From Beijerinckiaceae bacterium (GTDB lineage Bacteria; Pseudomonadota; Alphaproteobacteria; Rhizobiales; Beijerinckiaceae), in contig CANGBX010000007.1 of NCBI GenBank assembly GCA_947452455.1, forward strand, positions 62,001 to 126,000: a stretch of 64,000 nt of DNA, written 5' to 3'. Positions 34,087-44,160 of the stretch are shown one piece after another (position 1 is the stretch's first letter; each line of letters opens with the position of its first letter). The position numbers were made by a program, and so were the translations under genes. The notes beneath the pieces are model-generated. The model worked only from the letters and a program-made list of their open reading frames with translations. It did no database searches and was not told the origin of the DNA.

Positions 34087-34986
34087 TTGCGCCTCATCAG
34101 CACGTCTTTGGATGGACGCAGCGCACGCACGCGCTGGCGACATGTTTCACCTTCGTATTTGGCAGAGATTCTTCTTCTCGTTCTCGCTTGTCTATTCCCA
34201 TCGGGCTTGTTTGCGGCTGATCCCGCAGCAATTGCGCGGGGTGAATATCTCGTCACCATCGGCATTTGTGCGAGCTGTCACTCACCCAAAGATGCTGAGG
34301 GAAAGATTGTTCCCGGAAAGCATTTGTCGGGTGGGCAACGTGTGGGTGGCTTGCTCGCACCAAATCTGACCTCCGATAGCGAAACGGGTCTTGGTGCTTG
34401 GACGGATGAGCAGATTATTGCCTCCATTCGAAATGGAATTCGGCCTGATGGAGCGCCTGTGCGTCCGCCTATGGGCACGTTTTTCTATCGCGATCTGTCA
34501 GATGCGGATGTCAAGGCGATCGTTGCTTATCTGCGCACGGTCCCTGCGATCAAAAACCCTGTTGAGCGGATTGGCGCACAGCGTTCGGCGTCCAGCTTGG
34601 AACCGGTGAGCTCTGTTGCCGACATTGATCCGACCAACAAACTCGCTCGCGGTCGTTATCTTGCTGTGACCGTGTCGCATTGCTTCCAATGTCACACGCC
34701 ACGCATCAATGGTCTGCCTGATTTGAAGCGATTGGGCGCAGGCGGCAATACTTATACGGCGCGCGGTGGCGGTACAGTTGTGGCTGCAAATATCACACCC
34801 ACACAGCTCGGCTCGTGGTCGGATGACCAGATCAAAGCAGCCATCACCAAAGGTGTCCGCCCGGATGGCGGTCAACTCGTCGGCGTGATGGATTTCAGCA
34901 TGTATGCGCGCATGGATCCCGAGGATTTAAGCGCACTTGTTGCCTATTTGCGTTCATTGCCACCGATGGAAACGAGCGCCCCGTGA
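34087..34986 (+). CDS. Dihaem cytochrome c
   Basis: Two c-type haem sites are visible: CASCH and CFQCH, at about residues 61-65 and 199-203 of a 299-residue chain. Each sits in a separate class I-like domain with matching ANLT/ANIT-P, WTDEQI/WSDDQIKAAI and RPDGAPVRPPMG / RPDGGQLVGVMDFSMYARM segments, as in the electron-accepting subunits of membrane dehydrogenases. A signal/anchor (LAEILLLVLACLFPSGLFA) precedes the first domain. The start is uncertain: TTG at 34087 has GGGAGGAG 8 bases before it, and the frame continues upstream to a TTG at 34039. It probably feeds electrons from a periplasmic dehydrogenase not encoded here. Confidence 0.85.
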   Translation: MRLISTSLDGRSARTRWRHVSPSYLAEILLLVLACLFPSGLFAADPAAIARGEYLVTIGICASCHSPKDAEGKIVPGKHLSGGQRVGGLLAPNLTSDSETGLGAWTDEQIIASIRNGIRPDGAPVRPPMGTFFYRDLSDADVKAIVAYLRTVPAIKNPVERIGAQRSASSLEPVSSVADIDPTNKLARGRYLAVTVSHCFQCHTPRINGLPDLKRLGAGGNTYTARGGGTVVAANITPTQLGSWSDDQIKAAITKGVRPDGGQLVGVMDFSMYARMDPEDLSALVAYLRSLPPMETSAP

Positions 34987-35028
34987 CCGTTTACTCGCAG
35001 ATCAAAAGTCATCAGAAAGGCTGTTGTC

Positions 35029-35538
35029 ATGAAACATATTTTGATTGCCGCAGGTTTCACATTGATGGCCCAGTCGGCCATTGCGCAAGGTCTTCCGAGC
35101 GAGCGCTACATGCCGCTCGATGTTGCTATTGAAGCAGCGTCGGCAGCTTTGGCTCAATGCAAAGCTGACGGGCACCCCGTATCTGTGGAAGTGATGAATC
35201 ATCACGCGCGCGTGCTGGTCACGTTTCATGATCCTTTCACAACAATTCATTCGGCTTATTCGGCGCATGCAAAAGCCTATACTGTGCTCAGCTATTCGCG
35301 CGCGAGCGGTGAGACAACATCAGCACAAATTGCTGCACGCATCACCAAAGAGCCGGCGTCCGTAGCCCGTATCCAGGGCATTCCGGGCCTCATTCTGGCA
35401 CCCGGCGCTGTCTTGATTAAGTCTAACGGCCAGACCGTAGGGGCCATTGGTGTTGGCGGCTCAACCGGCTCAACACAGGATGAAAAATGCGCGCTGGCAG
35501 GTATCGCCAAAATTCAAAGTAAGCTCGACGCGAAATAA
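35029..35538 (+). CDS. GlcG/HbpS-like haem-binding domain protein
   Basis: A 169-residue exported protein with signal peptide MKHILIAAGFTLMAQSAIAQG. The rest is a single GlcG/HbpS (DUF336-type) domain: LDVAIEAASAALAQCKADGHPVSVEVMNHHARVLVTFHDPF, SAHAKAYTVLSYSRASGETTS, PGAVLIKSNGQTVGAIGVGGSTGSTQDEKCALAGI. Relatives bind haem or small organic ligands. It lies 42 bases after the dihaem cytochrome c, in line with a shared periplasmic redox role, though that link is inference. Confidence 0.82.
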   Translation: MKHILIAAGFTLMAQSAIAQGLPSERYMPLDVAIEAASAALAQCKADGHPVSVEVMNHHARVLVTFHDPFTTIHSAYSAHAKAYTVLSYSRASGETTSAQIAARITKEPASVARIQGIPGLILAPGAVLIKSNGQTVGAIGVGGSTGSTQDEKCALAGIAKIQSKLDAK

Positions 35539-35579
35539 TGCACTTCTGATTCAGTCTGACATTGAGGCGGGGGCAGGGC

Positions 35580-36629
35580 ATGATCAGCAGGAACAAAGTG
35601 TCTGCCATCTTCAAGCTCACATGCGTGCTCGTGGGCATTATTTTGTGCTCAGCCGCAGCTGTTAATCAGTCTTGGGCGCAGGCTGCGAGCGCGGGCAGAA
35701 AAATAACGCTCGCCATCGGCACAAGTGTGGGCGGCGGATATGATCTTTATGGTCGTCTGGCCTCACGCCATTTAGGGCGTGTGATGAAGGGCAATCCAAC
35801 GCTGATTGCAACCAACATGCCCGGTGCAGGCCAGCTCATCATGACAAATTGGCTTTACAATGTTGCGCCGCGCGATGGTTCAACCATTGGTCTCGTGCCC
35901 AGCACAACCGCTTTTGAAGGGCTCTTCGGGAATACGCAGGCTCATTTTGATGCGCGTCAGTTTGGTTGGATCGGGAGCCTCAATGGGCATACGGCAGTTG
36001 CTATTTCTTGGCACGGGTCGCCGGTCAAAACTGCCAACGATCTTTTCAAAGATGCGATCATTGGAGGAGGCGCGCCAAGTTCGGATGTGACGATCTGGCC
36101 GCGTTTGCTTAACAGCGTTCTGGGTACGCGGATCAGGCTAGTGGCCGGTTATGTCGGCACCTCACAAATTGCATTGGCCATGGAATCGGGTGAGGTCCAT
36201 GGCCTGATTGGTTCAGATTGGGACGGCATCAAGATCAGCAAGCCTGATTGGGTTGCAAGCAAGCGGATCCATGTTTTGATGCAGTTGCGCGACAAGCGAA
36301 GCGCCGAGCTGCCTGATGTGCCAACTATTCTTGAATTCACAAAAACCGAAGAAGAGCGGGCCCTTGTCCAGCTGTTCATCGACCGGCTTGCCTATGGCCG
36401 CCCCTTGGCGGCCCCGCCAAATGTTCCTGAACATTTTCTGGAAGAGTTTCGAGCTGCATTCAGAGCCATGATTGACGATGTCGATTTCCGCAAGGATGCC
36501 CAAGCTCTGGGCGCGACGATCGAACCAAAGCCGGGCAGCGATATTTTGGCGCTCATCAATCGCGTCTACGCCACAGATCCAAAAATTCTGGCGCGCGCAA
36601 CGCAAGAATTGCGGGCCGCTTCGCAATAA
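35580..36629 (+). CDS. Bug/TctC-like substrate-binding protein
   Basis: A 349-residue protein starting at ATG 35580 (GGCGGGGGCAGGG upstream) with a signal sequence ending NQSWAQA. The ITLAIGTSVGGGYDLYGRLASRHLGRVMKGNPTLIATNMPGAGQL block marks the subgroup of Bug proteins that read GGGYD and NMPGAG, as does the one at 59157-60194. APRDGSTIGLVPSTTAFEGLFGN and the closing ELPDVPTILEF follow. It is followed 24 bases later by an amidohydrolase gene, probably acting on the same compound. Confidence 0.82.
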   Translation: MISRNKVSAIFKLTCVLVGIILCSAAAVNQSWAQAASAGRKITLAIGTSVGGGYDLYGRLASRHLGRVMKGNPTLIATNMPGAGQLIMTNWLYNVAPRDGSTIGLVPSTTAFEGLFGNTQAHFDARQFGWIGSLNGHTAVAISWHGSPVKTANDLFKDAIIGGGAPSSDVTIWPRLLNSVLGTRIRLVAGYVGTSQIALAMESGEVHGLIGSDWDGIKISKPDWVASKRIHVLMQLRDKRSAELPDVPTILEFTKTEEERALVQLFIDRLAYGRPLAAPPNVPEHFLEEFRAAFRAMIDDVDFRKDAQALGATIEPKPGSDILALINRVYATDPKILARATQELRAASQ

Positions 36630-36653
36630 AAAGAATGAAAAGGGCTGATTGCC

Positions 36654-37496
36654 ATGATCATTGATGCACAGGTTCATTTGTGGGCAGCCGAAACACCAAG
36701 TCGTCCATGGCCCTCAGATGGGCAAAAGCGTGCCCATCTCAAGACGCCTATGGGCTTTGAGGCCATGTTGTCTGATATGGACAAAGCTGGTGTTGACCGT
36801 GTTGTGATTGTTCCGCCTTCCTGGGAAGGAGATCGGAACGATTATGCTCTTATGGCAGCCCATCAGCATCCCGATAGATTTGCCGTGATGGGCCGCTTGT
36901 GCCTGGAAGATCCGATCAGCAAAACACGCGTGCCTGATTGGCTGAGTGATCCGGCCATGCTGGGTGTGAGGGTCAATTTCTCAGATAGTAAATTACGCTG
37001 GTTATCTGATGGAACCGCAGATTGGTTTTGGCCGGTTGCCGAGAAGGCCGGTATCCCCGTCATGATGCATTGTCCCGGCCAGCAACAGAAGATCGCCGAA
37101 ATTGCAGCGCGTCATACTGCTCTGACGATCATGATAGATCACATGAACCTCTCTACGCGGTTGCCTGTGGATGCTATTGCTGCCGCCGTGCAAGCCACAG
37201 CTTCCTTGTCGCGATTTCCAAACCTTTCGGTGAAGCTTTCTTCCGTGCCGGTCTATTCGAGAGAAGCGTTTCCCTATCGCAACATGGATCCTCATCTCAG
37301 GCATATGATCGATTCATTTGGTGCAGAAAGATGCCACTGGGGCAGCGATCTTTCGCACGGGAAAGGTAAAATTCCATACGAAAATTATGTGTGTCATTTC
37401 ACTGAGGGGTCATTCTTTCGAAGTGAAGATGAGCGCAAATGGGTTATGGGTGCCTCGCTGCAGAAAATCCTGAAATGGCCCTCTGATCATTCGTAA
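36654..37496 (+). CDS. Amidohydrolase-2 family protein
   Basis: A 280-residue TIM-barrel hydrolase. The start reads MIIDAQVHLW, the common DxQxHLW form of the family where the first metal His is Gln. Other expected ligands are in PVMMHCPGQQ (His), TIMIDHMNLSTR (His) and CHWGSDLSHGKG (Asp). Lactone hydrolysis, as in 2-pyrone-4,6-dicarboxylate lactonases, is one known activity of relatives. It follows the Bug gene by 24 bases and overlaps the convergent cupin gene by ten bases at its 3' end. Confidence 0.8.
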   Translation: MIIDAQVHLWAAETPSRPWPSDGQKRAHLKTPMGFEAMLSDMDKAGVDRVVIVPPSWEGDRNDYALMAAHQHPDRFAVMGRLCLEDPISKTRVPDWLSDPAMLGVRVNFSDSKLRWLSDGTADWFWPVAEKAGIPVMMHCPGQQQKIAEIAARHTALTIMIDHMNLSTRLPVDAIAAAVQATASLSRFPNLSVKLSSVPVYSREAFPYRNMDPHLRHMIDSFGAERCHWGSDLSHGKGKIPYENYVCHFTEGSFFRSEDERKWVMGASLQKILKWPSDHS

Positions 37497-37951
37497 AAAG
37501 CATTGGGTCGAAAGATCGGGGTTTTGGAGCGGTTATTTTCAGGGGCGTGCGGATCGATTTGCTGGCCTTGCGCGCCTTTGCGAATTTCCGGATTGCCGCC
37601 CGATGACGTGATGGATTCGATGCGCAGAACCACAAGCGCATCCGGGCCTGAATTCTCAAAGCAATAATAGCAACCTGCAGGCAGCATGATGCCTTCATTG
37701 CGATTGAGCTCACGCTTCGTGCCATCAGGAAAATGGAAGCGGGCCTGCCCATCCAGAATAACGAAACTATGGTCCTGATTGTAATGGGCGTGCATGGCGT
37801 TTTCACCATTGCCCGCGGCATAGCAACGTATCTTGATTTTGAGATTTCCCGTATCGGCCAGCATGTGCCGGAAGCTGCCTTGATCCATGAGCTGGATCCG
37901 CAGTTTGAAAAAATCAGGCGCGACATCCGTCAAGGCGGCATCTGTCGTCAT
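37487..37951 (-). CDS. Cupin domain protein
   Basis: A 154-residue cupin. The motif ENAMHAHYNQDHSFVILDGQARFHFPDGTKRELNRNEGIMLPAGCYYCFENSGPDALVVLRIES holds the two metal-binding His of the first motif and a GxxxxxPAGxxYxFEN second motif, where Tyr stands in the usual third His position. It is convergent with the amidohydrolase gene (10-base overlap) and divergent from the monooxygenase gene. Function not determinable. Confidence 0.78.
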   Translation of the reverse strand: MTTDAALTDVAPDFFKLRIQLMDQGSFRHMLADTGNLKIKIRCYAAGNGENAMHAHYNQDHSFVILDGQARFHFPDGTKRELNRNEGIMLPAGCYYCFENSGPDALVVLRIESITSSGGNPEIRKGAQGQQIDPHAPENNRSKTPIFRPNAFYE

Positions 37952-38145
37952 GCTTTATTCCTCCCTTTTGGCCGCGAGATCGTTTCGTCCCGCGTGATGG
38001 CCTATATTCACGAGGGCAAAGCACTTTTGTCCAGCCCCCATTTGGGCTTGCATGCATCTGGGGGCTGTGTTGCGAAATGTCCTGTGGGTGCTAGTTTTGC
38101 GGACCAAAAGCGCCGAAGAGAGTCGCTGTCAGGGGAGCTGCGCTG

Positions 38146-39444
38146 ATGCGCCAGATGAAGCTAGGTCTCTTTCTGGCCCCCGCCGGTCACCACATGGCGG
38201 CTTGGCGCCATCCCGATGCTTATCCTGACGGGTTCAGCCTCAAGACCTATAAGCGTTTCGCGCAAATTGCCGAACGCGGATTGTTTGACATGCTTTTCGT
38301 GGCGGATGTTTTCTCGCTAACCCCGAAAGGCAAGCGTTCAGACAATTTTCGTTTCGAACCACTGACATTGCTGTCAGCGCTTGCAATGGTGACAGAGCGC
38401 ATTGGTCTGGTCGCCACAGCCACGACATCTTTCAACGAGCCCTATCATGTGGCGCGCAAATTTGCCTCTTTAGATCATATCAGCGGCGGGCGAGCCGGAT
38501 GGAACATCGTGACATCATCCTCGCCGCGCGAAGCTTTGAATTTCGGTTATGAGGCTCATTTCGATCATGCCGAGCGCTATCGCAGGGCCGATGAGTTTAC
38601 GCAGGTCGTGCGTGGTTTGTGGGATTGTCTCGATGATGATGCGGTCATGATCGACAAGGAGAGCGGGCTCTTTTTCAATTCCGAGAAACTGCGTCTGCTC
38701 AATCACGATGGCGCTTATTTCAAAGTCGCTGGGCCCTTGTCTTTACCGCGCTGTCCACAGGGCAACCCTGTGCTGGTGCAGGCTGGGTCTTCCGAAGACG
38801 GGAAGAGTCTGGCTGCCAAATATGCCGAGGTTATTTTCACCATCCAGCGTGATCTCGCGGCAGCGCAGATTTTTTATGATGATATCAAGACGCGCGTCGC
38901 CTCTTTCGGGCGCGATCCAGATCATGCACTCGTCTTGCCCGGCGTGATGCCGATCGTGGGTCAGACGCGCCAGCAAGCGCAGGATCGATATGAAACGCTC
39001 CAGAGTCTCATCCATCGTGAGGCCGGCCTTGCAACACTTGGTCGCCACCTTGGTATGGATCTTTCGGATATCGATATCGAAGGGCCGCTGCCCGAGATTG
39101 ATCTCGCCAAGCTCACGCAGAGCCGGGCCATCGGGATTGTTGAGACATCGCGTCGTGAAAAGATGAGCGTGCGCGAGACATGGGAAAAGCTCGTCGTTTC
39201 CAAAGGGCATCGCCAGCTGATTGGCACGGCTGTCGAGATTGCCGATTCATTTCAGGAGTGGTTCGAGTGCGGTGGCGCTGACGGGTTCAACATCATGCCG
39301 CCGATGTTGCCCAATGGTCTGGAAGATTTTGTCGATCTCGTCGTGCCCGAGCTTCAGAGGCGCGGATTGTTTCGCAAAGCCTATGCGGGCACGATGTTGC
39401 GCGACCATCTGGGATTGCCGCGTCCGGGGTTGCCGGCCCCATGA
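38146..39444 (+). CDS. FMN-dependent monooxygenase of the NtaA/SnaA/DszA family (LLM class)
   Basis: A 432-residue luciferase-like flavin monooxygenase. Family marks: KLGLFLAPAGHHMAAWRHPDA, YKRFAQIAERGLFDMLFVADVF, LTLLSALAMVTERIGLVATATTSFNEPYHVARKFASLDHISGGRAGWNIVTSS and VLVQAGSSEDGKSLAAKYAEVIFTIQ. The SGGRAGWNIVTS flavin-site block is diagnostic. Members oxidise sulfur or amine compounds (nitrilotriacetate, EDTA, dibenzothiophene sulfone) with FMNH2 from a separate reductase, which is not encoded nearby. Confidence 0.88.
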   Translation: MRQMKLGLFLAPAGHHMAAWRHPDAYPDGFSLKTYKRFAQIAERGLFDMLFVADVFSLTPKGKRSDNFRFEPLTLLSALAMVTERIGLVATATTSFNEPYHVARKFASLDHISGGRAGWNIVTSSSPREALNFGYEAHFDHAERYRRADEFTQVVRGLWDCLDDDAVMIDKESGLFFNSEKLRLLNHDGAYFKVAGPLSLPRCPQGNPVLVQAGSSEDGKSLAAKYAEVIFTIQRDLAAAQIFYDDIKTRVASFGRDPDHALVLPGVMPIVGQTRQQAQDRYETLQSLIHREAGLATLGRHLGMDLSDIDIEGPLPEIDLAKLTQSRAIGIVETSRREKMSVRETWEKLVVSKGHRQLIGTAVEIADSFQEWFECGGADGFNIMPPMLPNGLEDFVDLVVPELQRRGLFRKAYAGTMLRDHLGLPRPGLPAP

Positions 39445-39580
39445 CTTATGTAGGGGCTCTCAGAGGGGGTATCGGACGGGGTCTTGAGCCTGCAGCCATG
39501 CCCTCAATGGGTGGTTTGATCGAGATATGTGCGTGATGTTGGCTTCGCCGCCACAGGCCCTTTTAAATCAGAAACTTAGC

Positions 39581-39598
39581 ACGTCATTCGGGTGTCAT
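39581..39598 (+). promoter_or_regulatory. Pho box upstream of pstS
   Basis: Two 7-base half-sites spaced 11 bases start to start, ACGTCAT-TCGG-GTGTCAT, match the PhoB direct repeat (consensus half-site CTGTCAT). It lies about 70 bases before the pstS start. The extended word TGTCATGAAG recurs in the repeat at 47772-47789. Confidence 0.75.
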
Positions 39599-39666
39599 GA
39601 AGCTCCGATACGCACTCTTTCATCGGAGAGGAAGCCGTTCTTCCTTGCGATATGAAAAGGTGTCTC

Positions 39667-40692
39667 ATGAAATTCAGCCAAATGATCTGCTCAGCCCTCG
39701 TCGCCGGTGTGGCGATGGTGGGTCTGTCCTCTGCCCAGGCTGCCGATATCACCGGCGCGGGCGCGACCTTCCCCTATCCGATCTATTCGAAGTGGGCTGA
39801 CAGCTATAAGACCGAAACCGGCAATGCGCTGAACTATGCTTCGGTCGGCTCGGGCGCAGGCATCAAGCAGATCCAGGCCAAGACCGTGACATTCGGCGCG
39901 ACCGATGCGCCGCTGACGGCTGAACAGCTTGCCAAGGACGGCATGGCTCAGTTCCCGATGGTGATGGGCGCGATCGTTGCCGTTGTGAACATTGACGGTG
40001 TGAAGGCTGGCGAGCTGGTTCTCGACGGCAAGACCCTCGGCGACATCTACCTCGGCGCTGTGAAGAGCTGGGATGATGCTGCAATCAAGAAGCTCAACCC
40101 GAATGTGAAGCTGCCGTCGGCGGCCATCACTGTTGTTCGTCGTTCGGATGGCTCGGGCACGTCCTTCAACTTCACCGATTACCTCGCCAAGGTGAATGCT
40201 GATTGGAAGTCCAAGGTTGGCGTTGGCCAGGCTGTTGAATGGCCGGCTGGCGTTGGCGCCAAGGGCAACGAAGGCATTGCTGGTAACGTCGCTCAGACGA
40301 AGAATTCGATCGGTTATGTCGAATATGCTTATGCCAAGCAGAACAATCTGACTTACGCTTCGATGGTCAATGCTGCTGGCAAGACCGTGAAGCCCACACT
40401 CGCTTCTTTCCAGGCTGCTGCTTCGAACGCTTCTTGGAAGGCGGAAGATGGTTTCTACCAGATCCTGACCAACCAGCCGGGCGATGCTTCTTGGCCGATC
40501 ACCGCTGCAACCTTCATCCTCGTCTACAAGGACGCTTCGGATAAGGCAGCGGTTGCCGAAGCTCTCAAGTTCTTCACTTGGGCTTACGAAAAGGGCGGCA
40601 AGGCTGCTGAAGACCTCGACTACATCCCCATGCCTGCGAACGTTGTTGCGCTCGTCAAGGCCATGTGGGCCAAAGACGTCAAGACCAAGTAA
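39667..40692 (+). CDS. pstS: Phosphate ABC transporter substrate-binding protein PstS
   Basis: A 341-residue periplasmic phosphate-binding protein. ATG at 39667 is preferred over 39652 (AAAAGG upstream; signal peptide [25 protein letters not shown]). Phosphate-site segments: [43 protein letters not shown] and [17 protein letters not shown] Pho box precedes it and a stem-loop follows before pstC, which would raise pstS mRNA over the membrane genes. Base composition is slightly more GC-biased at third positions than its neighbours, as in highly expressed genes. Confidence 0.96.
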   Translation: MKFSQMICSALVAGVAMVGLSSAQAADITGAGATFPYPIYSKWADSYKTETGNALNYASVGSGAGIKQIQAKTVTFGATDAPLTAEQLAKDGMAQFPMVMGAIVAVVNIDGVKAGELVLDGKTLGDIYLGAVKSWDDAAIKKLNPNVKLPSAAITVVRRSDGSGTSFNFTDYLAKVNADWKSKVGVGQAVEWPAGVGAKGNEGIAGNVAQTKNSIGYVEYAYAKQNNLTYASMVNAAGKTVKPTLASFQAAASNASWKAEDGFYQILTNQPGDASWPITAATFILVYKDASDKAAVAEALKFFTWAYEKGGKAAEDLDYIPMPANVVALVKAMWAKDVKTK

Positions 40693-40705
40693 TTTTCCAA
40701 AAAAA

Positions 40706-40728
40706 GGGAGGGGCCTTGCGCCCCTCCC
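40706..40728 (+). terminator. Stem-loop between pstS and pstC
   Basis: GGGAGGGGC CTTGC GCCCCTCCC is a perfect 9-pair hairpin 13 bases after the pstS stop, followed by a weak T-containing tail (GCTTCATTTTGTG). Likely a partial terminator or mRNA stabiliser. Confidence 0.8.
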
Positions 40729-40766
40729 GCTTCATTTTGTGATGTGTTTTCCAAATAGGGGTTAAC

Positions 40767-41765
40767 GTGACGGACATGACCGTGCCAGCATCGATTAATC
40801 GCACAAGGCCGCTAGACCGCGCACGCGCACTCTCCGGTTTCAAATTTGGTGATCGTGCTTTTTATTGGATGACGCGCATTTCTGCGCTCGCCGTTCTCTG
40901 CATTCTGGGCGGGATCATCATCTCACTGATTATGGGCGCATGGCCTGCAATCAAGACCTTCGGGTTGGATTTTCTTGTGACGCGCCGCTGGGCGCCACAG
41001 CTTTCGCCCTCGCCTGTGCTTGGCGCATTGGGTCCGATCTACGGCACGATCGTCACCTCGCTGATTGCCATGTTGATTGCTGTGCCTGTTGGTATTGGCA
41101 TCGCCATCTTTCTCACCGAATTTTGTCCGCCCGTCATCCGCCGCCCTGTGGGTGTGGCGATTGAATTGCTCGCCGGCATTCCCTCGATCATTTACGGCAT
41201 GTGGGGCTTCTTCGTTCTTGCCCCCTTTATGACCGATCACGTTATGCCAACAGTCATTGCGACGTTCCAGCATGTGCCGGTGCTGAATGTGATCTTTGCG
41301 GGTCCACCGTCTTATCTCTCGCTGTTCAATGCGTCTCTGGTTCTCGCCATCATGATCCTGCCGTTCATCACGGCGATTTCGCGTGACGTGTTCCAGACTG
41401 TGCCGCCGATGTTGAAAGAATCGGCTTACGGGCTCGGCTGCACGACGTGGGAAGTGGTGAAGAATGTCGTCATCCCCTTCACGCGAGCAGGTGTGATTGG
41501 TGGCATCATGCTGGCACTTGGTCGCGCTTTGGGCGAGACGATGGCGGTGACTTTCATCATCGGCAATTCGTTCCAGATCAGCGGTTCGATCTTTGCGCCA
41601 GGTACAACTATTTCGGCCGCCATTGCATCCGAATTTGCGGAAGCGGACGGCGTGCATATGTCAGCTTTGATCTTGCTTGGTCTCTTGCTGTTCGTCTTGA
41701 CCTTCATTGTTTTGGCTGCTGCCCGCTTGATGCTGGCGCGCTTGCAAGAAAAGCAGGGGAAGTGA
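40767..41765 (+). CDS. pstC: Phosphate ABC transporter permease PstC
   Basis: A 332-residue inner-membrane permease with six helices, starting at GTG 40767. PstC marks: [56 protein letters not shown] and the EAA loop [50 protein letters not shown]. The last motif is typical of phosphate permeases. pstA follows after one base. Confidence 0.94.
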   Translation: MTDMTVPASINRTRPLDRARALSGFKFGDRAFYWMTRISALAVLCILGGIIISLIMGAWPAIKTFGLDFLVTRRWAPQLSPSPVLGALGPIYGTIVTSLIAMLIAVPVGIGIAIFLTEFCPPVIRRPVGVAIELLAGIPSIIYGMWGFFVLAPFMTDHVMPTVIATFQHVPVLNVIFAGPPSYLSLFNASLVLAIMILPFITAISRDVFQTVPPMLKESAYGLGCTTWEVVKNVVIPFTRAGVIGGIMLALGRALGETMAVTFIIGNSFQISGSIFAPGTTISAAIASEFAEADGVHMSALILLGLLLFVLTFIVLAAARLMLARLQEKQGK

Positions 41766-41766
41766 C

Positions 41767-42612
41767 ATGAACGCCCTTTATTCTGCACGCGCCCGCAAAG
41801 ATAAGATCATTCGCGTTCTCTGCTACGGCGCAGCCGCCTTTGGTTTGACTTGGCTTGCGCTCATCCTGTTCACCCTCTTCTCGAAGGGGTTTGCTGGTCT
41901 TTCGCTGGACGTGTTTACGCAGATGACACCGCCGCCCGGTTCCAAGACCGGTGGTCTTGCCAATGCGATTATGGGTTCGGTGATGATGACCGTGATCGGT
42001 GTCGGGATCGGGACGCCGATCGGTCTTTTCGCCGGAACTTATCTTGCCGAATATGGTCGCCATGAGAAGCTGAGCTTCTACGTGCGGTTCATTAACGACA
42101 TTCTGCTCTCGGCGCCCTCCATCGTCATCGGCCTCTTCGTCTATGGCGCAGTTGTTGTTCCAATGGGTGGCTTCTCGGGCTTTGCGGGTTCCATCGCTCT
42201 CGCTGTGATTGTGATCCCCGTCGTGGTGCGCACCACCGAAGACATGCTTCTGCTGGTCCCCAATCAGCTGCGTGAAGCGGCCTCGGCTTTGGGCCTGCCG
42301 CGTTCTCTGGTGATCCGCCGCATTGCTTACAAGGCGGCACGCACGGGTCTCATCACCGGCATTCTGCTCGCGACGGCACGTGTCGCGGGTGAAACAGCAC
42401 CGTTGCTCTTCACGGCTTTGTCGAACCAGTTCTGGAACGCCAATCTGATGAAGACCATGGCCAACCTGCCTGTCACCATCAATAATTTCGTTCAATCGCC
42501 ATATGAATATTGGCGTCAACTGGCCTGGACCGGCGCGCTGCTGATTACGCTCGCGGTTCTTGTCTTGAATATTATCGCGCGCCTGCTGGGTGCTGAAAGG
42601 AAGCCAAAGTGA
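41767..42612 (+). CDS. pstA: Phosphate ABC transporter permease PstA
   Basis: A 281-residue permease paired with PstC. Marks: [56 protein letters not shown], the EAA loop [50 protein letters not shown]. It overlaps the pstB GTG start by four bases. Confidence 0.94.
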   Translation: MNALYSARARKDKIIRVLCYGAAAFGLTWLALILFTLFSKGFAGLSLDVFTQMTPPPGSKTGGLANAIMGSVMMTVIGVGIGTPIGLFAGTYLAEYGRHEKLSFYVRFINDILLSAPSIVIGLFVYGAVVVPMGGFSGFAGSIALAVIVIPVVVRTTEDMLLLVPNQLREAASALGLPRSLVIRRIAYKAARTGLITGILLATARVAGETAPLLFTALSNQFWNANLMKTMANLPVTINNFVQSPYEYWRQLAWTGALLITLAVLVLNIIARLLGAERKPK

Positions 42613-43424
42613 CCGATCTGCAGATCAAGACAGACATGTCTCACGCAGCTGCACCCTCCATGGGCGCTCGCGAAAACAAGCTCGAAGTGCGTAATCTTGA
42701 TTTCTTCTATGGAGAATCAAAAGCGCTAAAGAACATCAACCTCGGTCTGGCGACCCATACGGTGACGGCTTTCATCGGCCCATCGGGCTGTGGAAAGTCC
42801 ACACTGCTGCGTATTCTGAACCGTATGTATGACCTCTATCCGGGTCAGCGCGCGACAGGTGAAGTTCTGCTCGATGGTCAGAATTTGCTCGATCCCAAGC
42901 TCGATCTCAATCTGCTTCGTGCACGCGTGGGCATGGTGTTCCAGAAGCCGACGCCTTTCCCGATGACGATTTATGAAAACATCGCTTTCGGTATCAAGCT
43001 TTATGAAAATCTTTCCAAGAGCGAGCTCGATGGTCGCGTTGAACATGCTCTGCGCGGTGCGGCCCTCTGGACTGAAGTGAAAGACAAGCTCAATGCCAGC
43101 GGCCTTTCGCTCTCGGGCGGTCAGCAGCAGCGTCTGTGCATTGCGCGCACCGTGGCCATTCAGCCAGAAGTCATTTTGTTTGACGAGCCTTGCTCGGCTC
43201 TCGATCCGATCTCAACCGCGAAAGTGGAAGAGCTTATCGATGAGCTGAAGGAAAAATACACGATCGCAATTGTGACGCACAATATGCAGCAGGCAGCGCG
43301 CGTGTCGGAATTTACGGCCTTCATGTATCTCGGAGAACTCGTTGAATTTGGTCAGACGACCAAGCTTTTCACGTCTCCCGAAAAGCGTCAGACACAAGAT
43401 TATATCACCGGCCGCTTCGGCTAA
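42609..43424 (+). CDS. pstB: Phosphate ABC transporter ATP-binding protein PstB
   Basis: A 271-residue ATPase starting at GTG 42609. Walker A is GPSGCGKST, followed by the PstB-specific [51 protein letters not shown], the signature [16 protein letters not shown] and Walker [24 protein letters not shown]. PhoU follows 25 bases later. The set completes the high-affinity phosphate importer. Confidence 0.96.
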   Translation: MTDLQIKTDMSHAAAPSMGARENKLEVRNLDFFYGESKALKNINLGLATHTVTAFIGPSGCGKSTLLRILNRMYDLYPGQRATGEVLLDGQNLLDPKLDLNLLRARVGMVFQKPTPFPMTIYENIAFGIKLYENLSKSELDGRVEHALRGAALWTEVKDKLNASGLSLSGGQQQRLCIARTVAIQPEVILFDEPCSALDPISTAKVEELIDELKEKYTIAIVTHNMQQAARVSEFTAFMYLGELVEFGQTTKLFTSPEKRQTQDYITGRFG

Positions 43425-43449
43425 TCCTGCGACCGGAGGAGATGAAAAA

Positions 43450-44151
43450 ATGAGTGATCACACAGTTGCCGCCTATGACAAGGAATTGGCCACGCTCAGC
43501 CAGACCATTCTGGAAATGGGCGGTATTGCCGAAAAAATGTTGATTGATGCCATGGATGCACTGGTGTCCATGAATATTGAACGCGCGAAAGCGGTTGTCG
43601 CGAGCGATCCGCGTTTGGATGCGCTTCAGCGTCAGGTTGAAGAACTCGCCATTATGACGATTGCACGTCGTCAGCCCATGGCTGTTGATCTGCGTGAAAT
43701 CGTGGCCGCCATCCGTATCTCCGCAGATCTGGAGCGCGTGGGCGATCTGGCTAAAAATATCGCCAAGCGCACACAAAAGCTTGGTGAAGCCCGCATCCCG
43801 CGTGCGGCCATCGGCCTGAAGCATATGAGCGATCTGGCGCTTCTTCAGCTGAAGAACGTGCTTGATGCTTATGCGACGCGCGACCTTGATAAGGCGCATG
43901 TCGTTTGGGCTCGTGATGCCGAGCTCGATTCTTTGGAAGATTCCGTCTTCCGCGATCTCCTCACCTTCATGATGGAAGATCCGCGCAACATCACTTTCTG
44001 CACGCATCTTCTCTTCTGCTCGAAGAATATCGAGCGCGTGGGCGACCATGCGACCAATATTGCCGAGACGACATATTATCTTGTCACGGGTGAGCAATTG
44101 CCGGTCGAGCGTCCGAAAGGCGCGACATCATCTGTGTCGACGGGGAAGTGA
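43450..44151 (+). CDS. phoU: Phosphate signalling protein PhoU
   Basis: A 233-residue all-helical protein starting at ATG 43450 (CCGGAGGAGATG region upstream); an upstream frame overlaps pstB and is not coding. PhoU repeats: DKELATLSQTILEMGGIAEKMLIDAMDAL, AIMTIARRQPMAVDLREIVAAIRISADLERVGDLAKNIAKRTQ and FCTHLLFCSKNIERVGDHATNIAETTYYLVTGE, containing the two ExxxD metal motifs. It links Pst transport activity to PhoR/PhoB signalling. phoB starts nine bases later. Confidence 0.95.
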   Translation: MSDHTVAAYDKELATLSQTILEMGGIAEKMLIDAMDALVSMNIERAKAVVASDPRLDALQRQVEELAIMTIARRQPMAVDLREIVAAIRISADLERVGDLAKNIAKRTQKLGEARIPRAAIGLKHMSDLALLQLKNVLDAYATRDLDKAHVVWARDAELDSLEDSVFRDLLTFMMEDPRNITFCTHLLFCSKNIERVGDHATNIAETTYYLVTGEQLPVERPKGATSSVSTGK

Positions 44152-44160
44152 TCGCAACTG

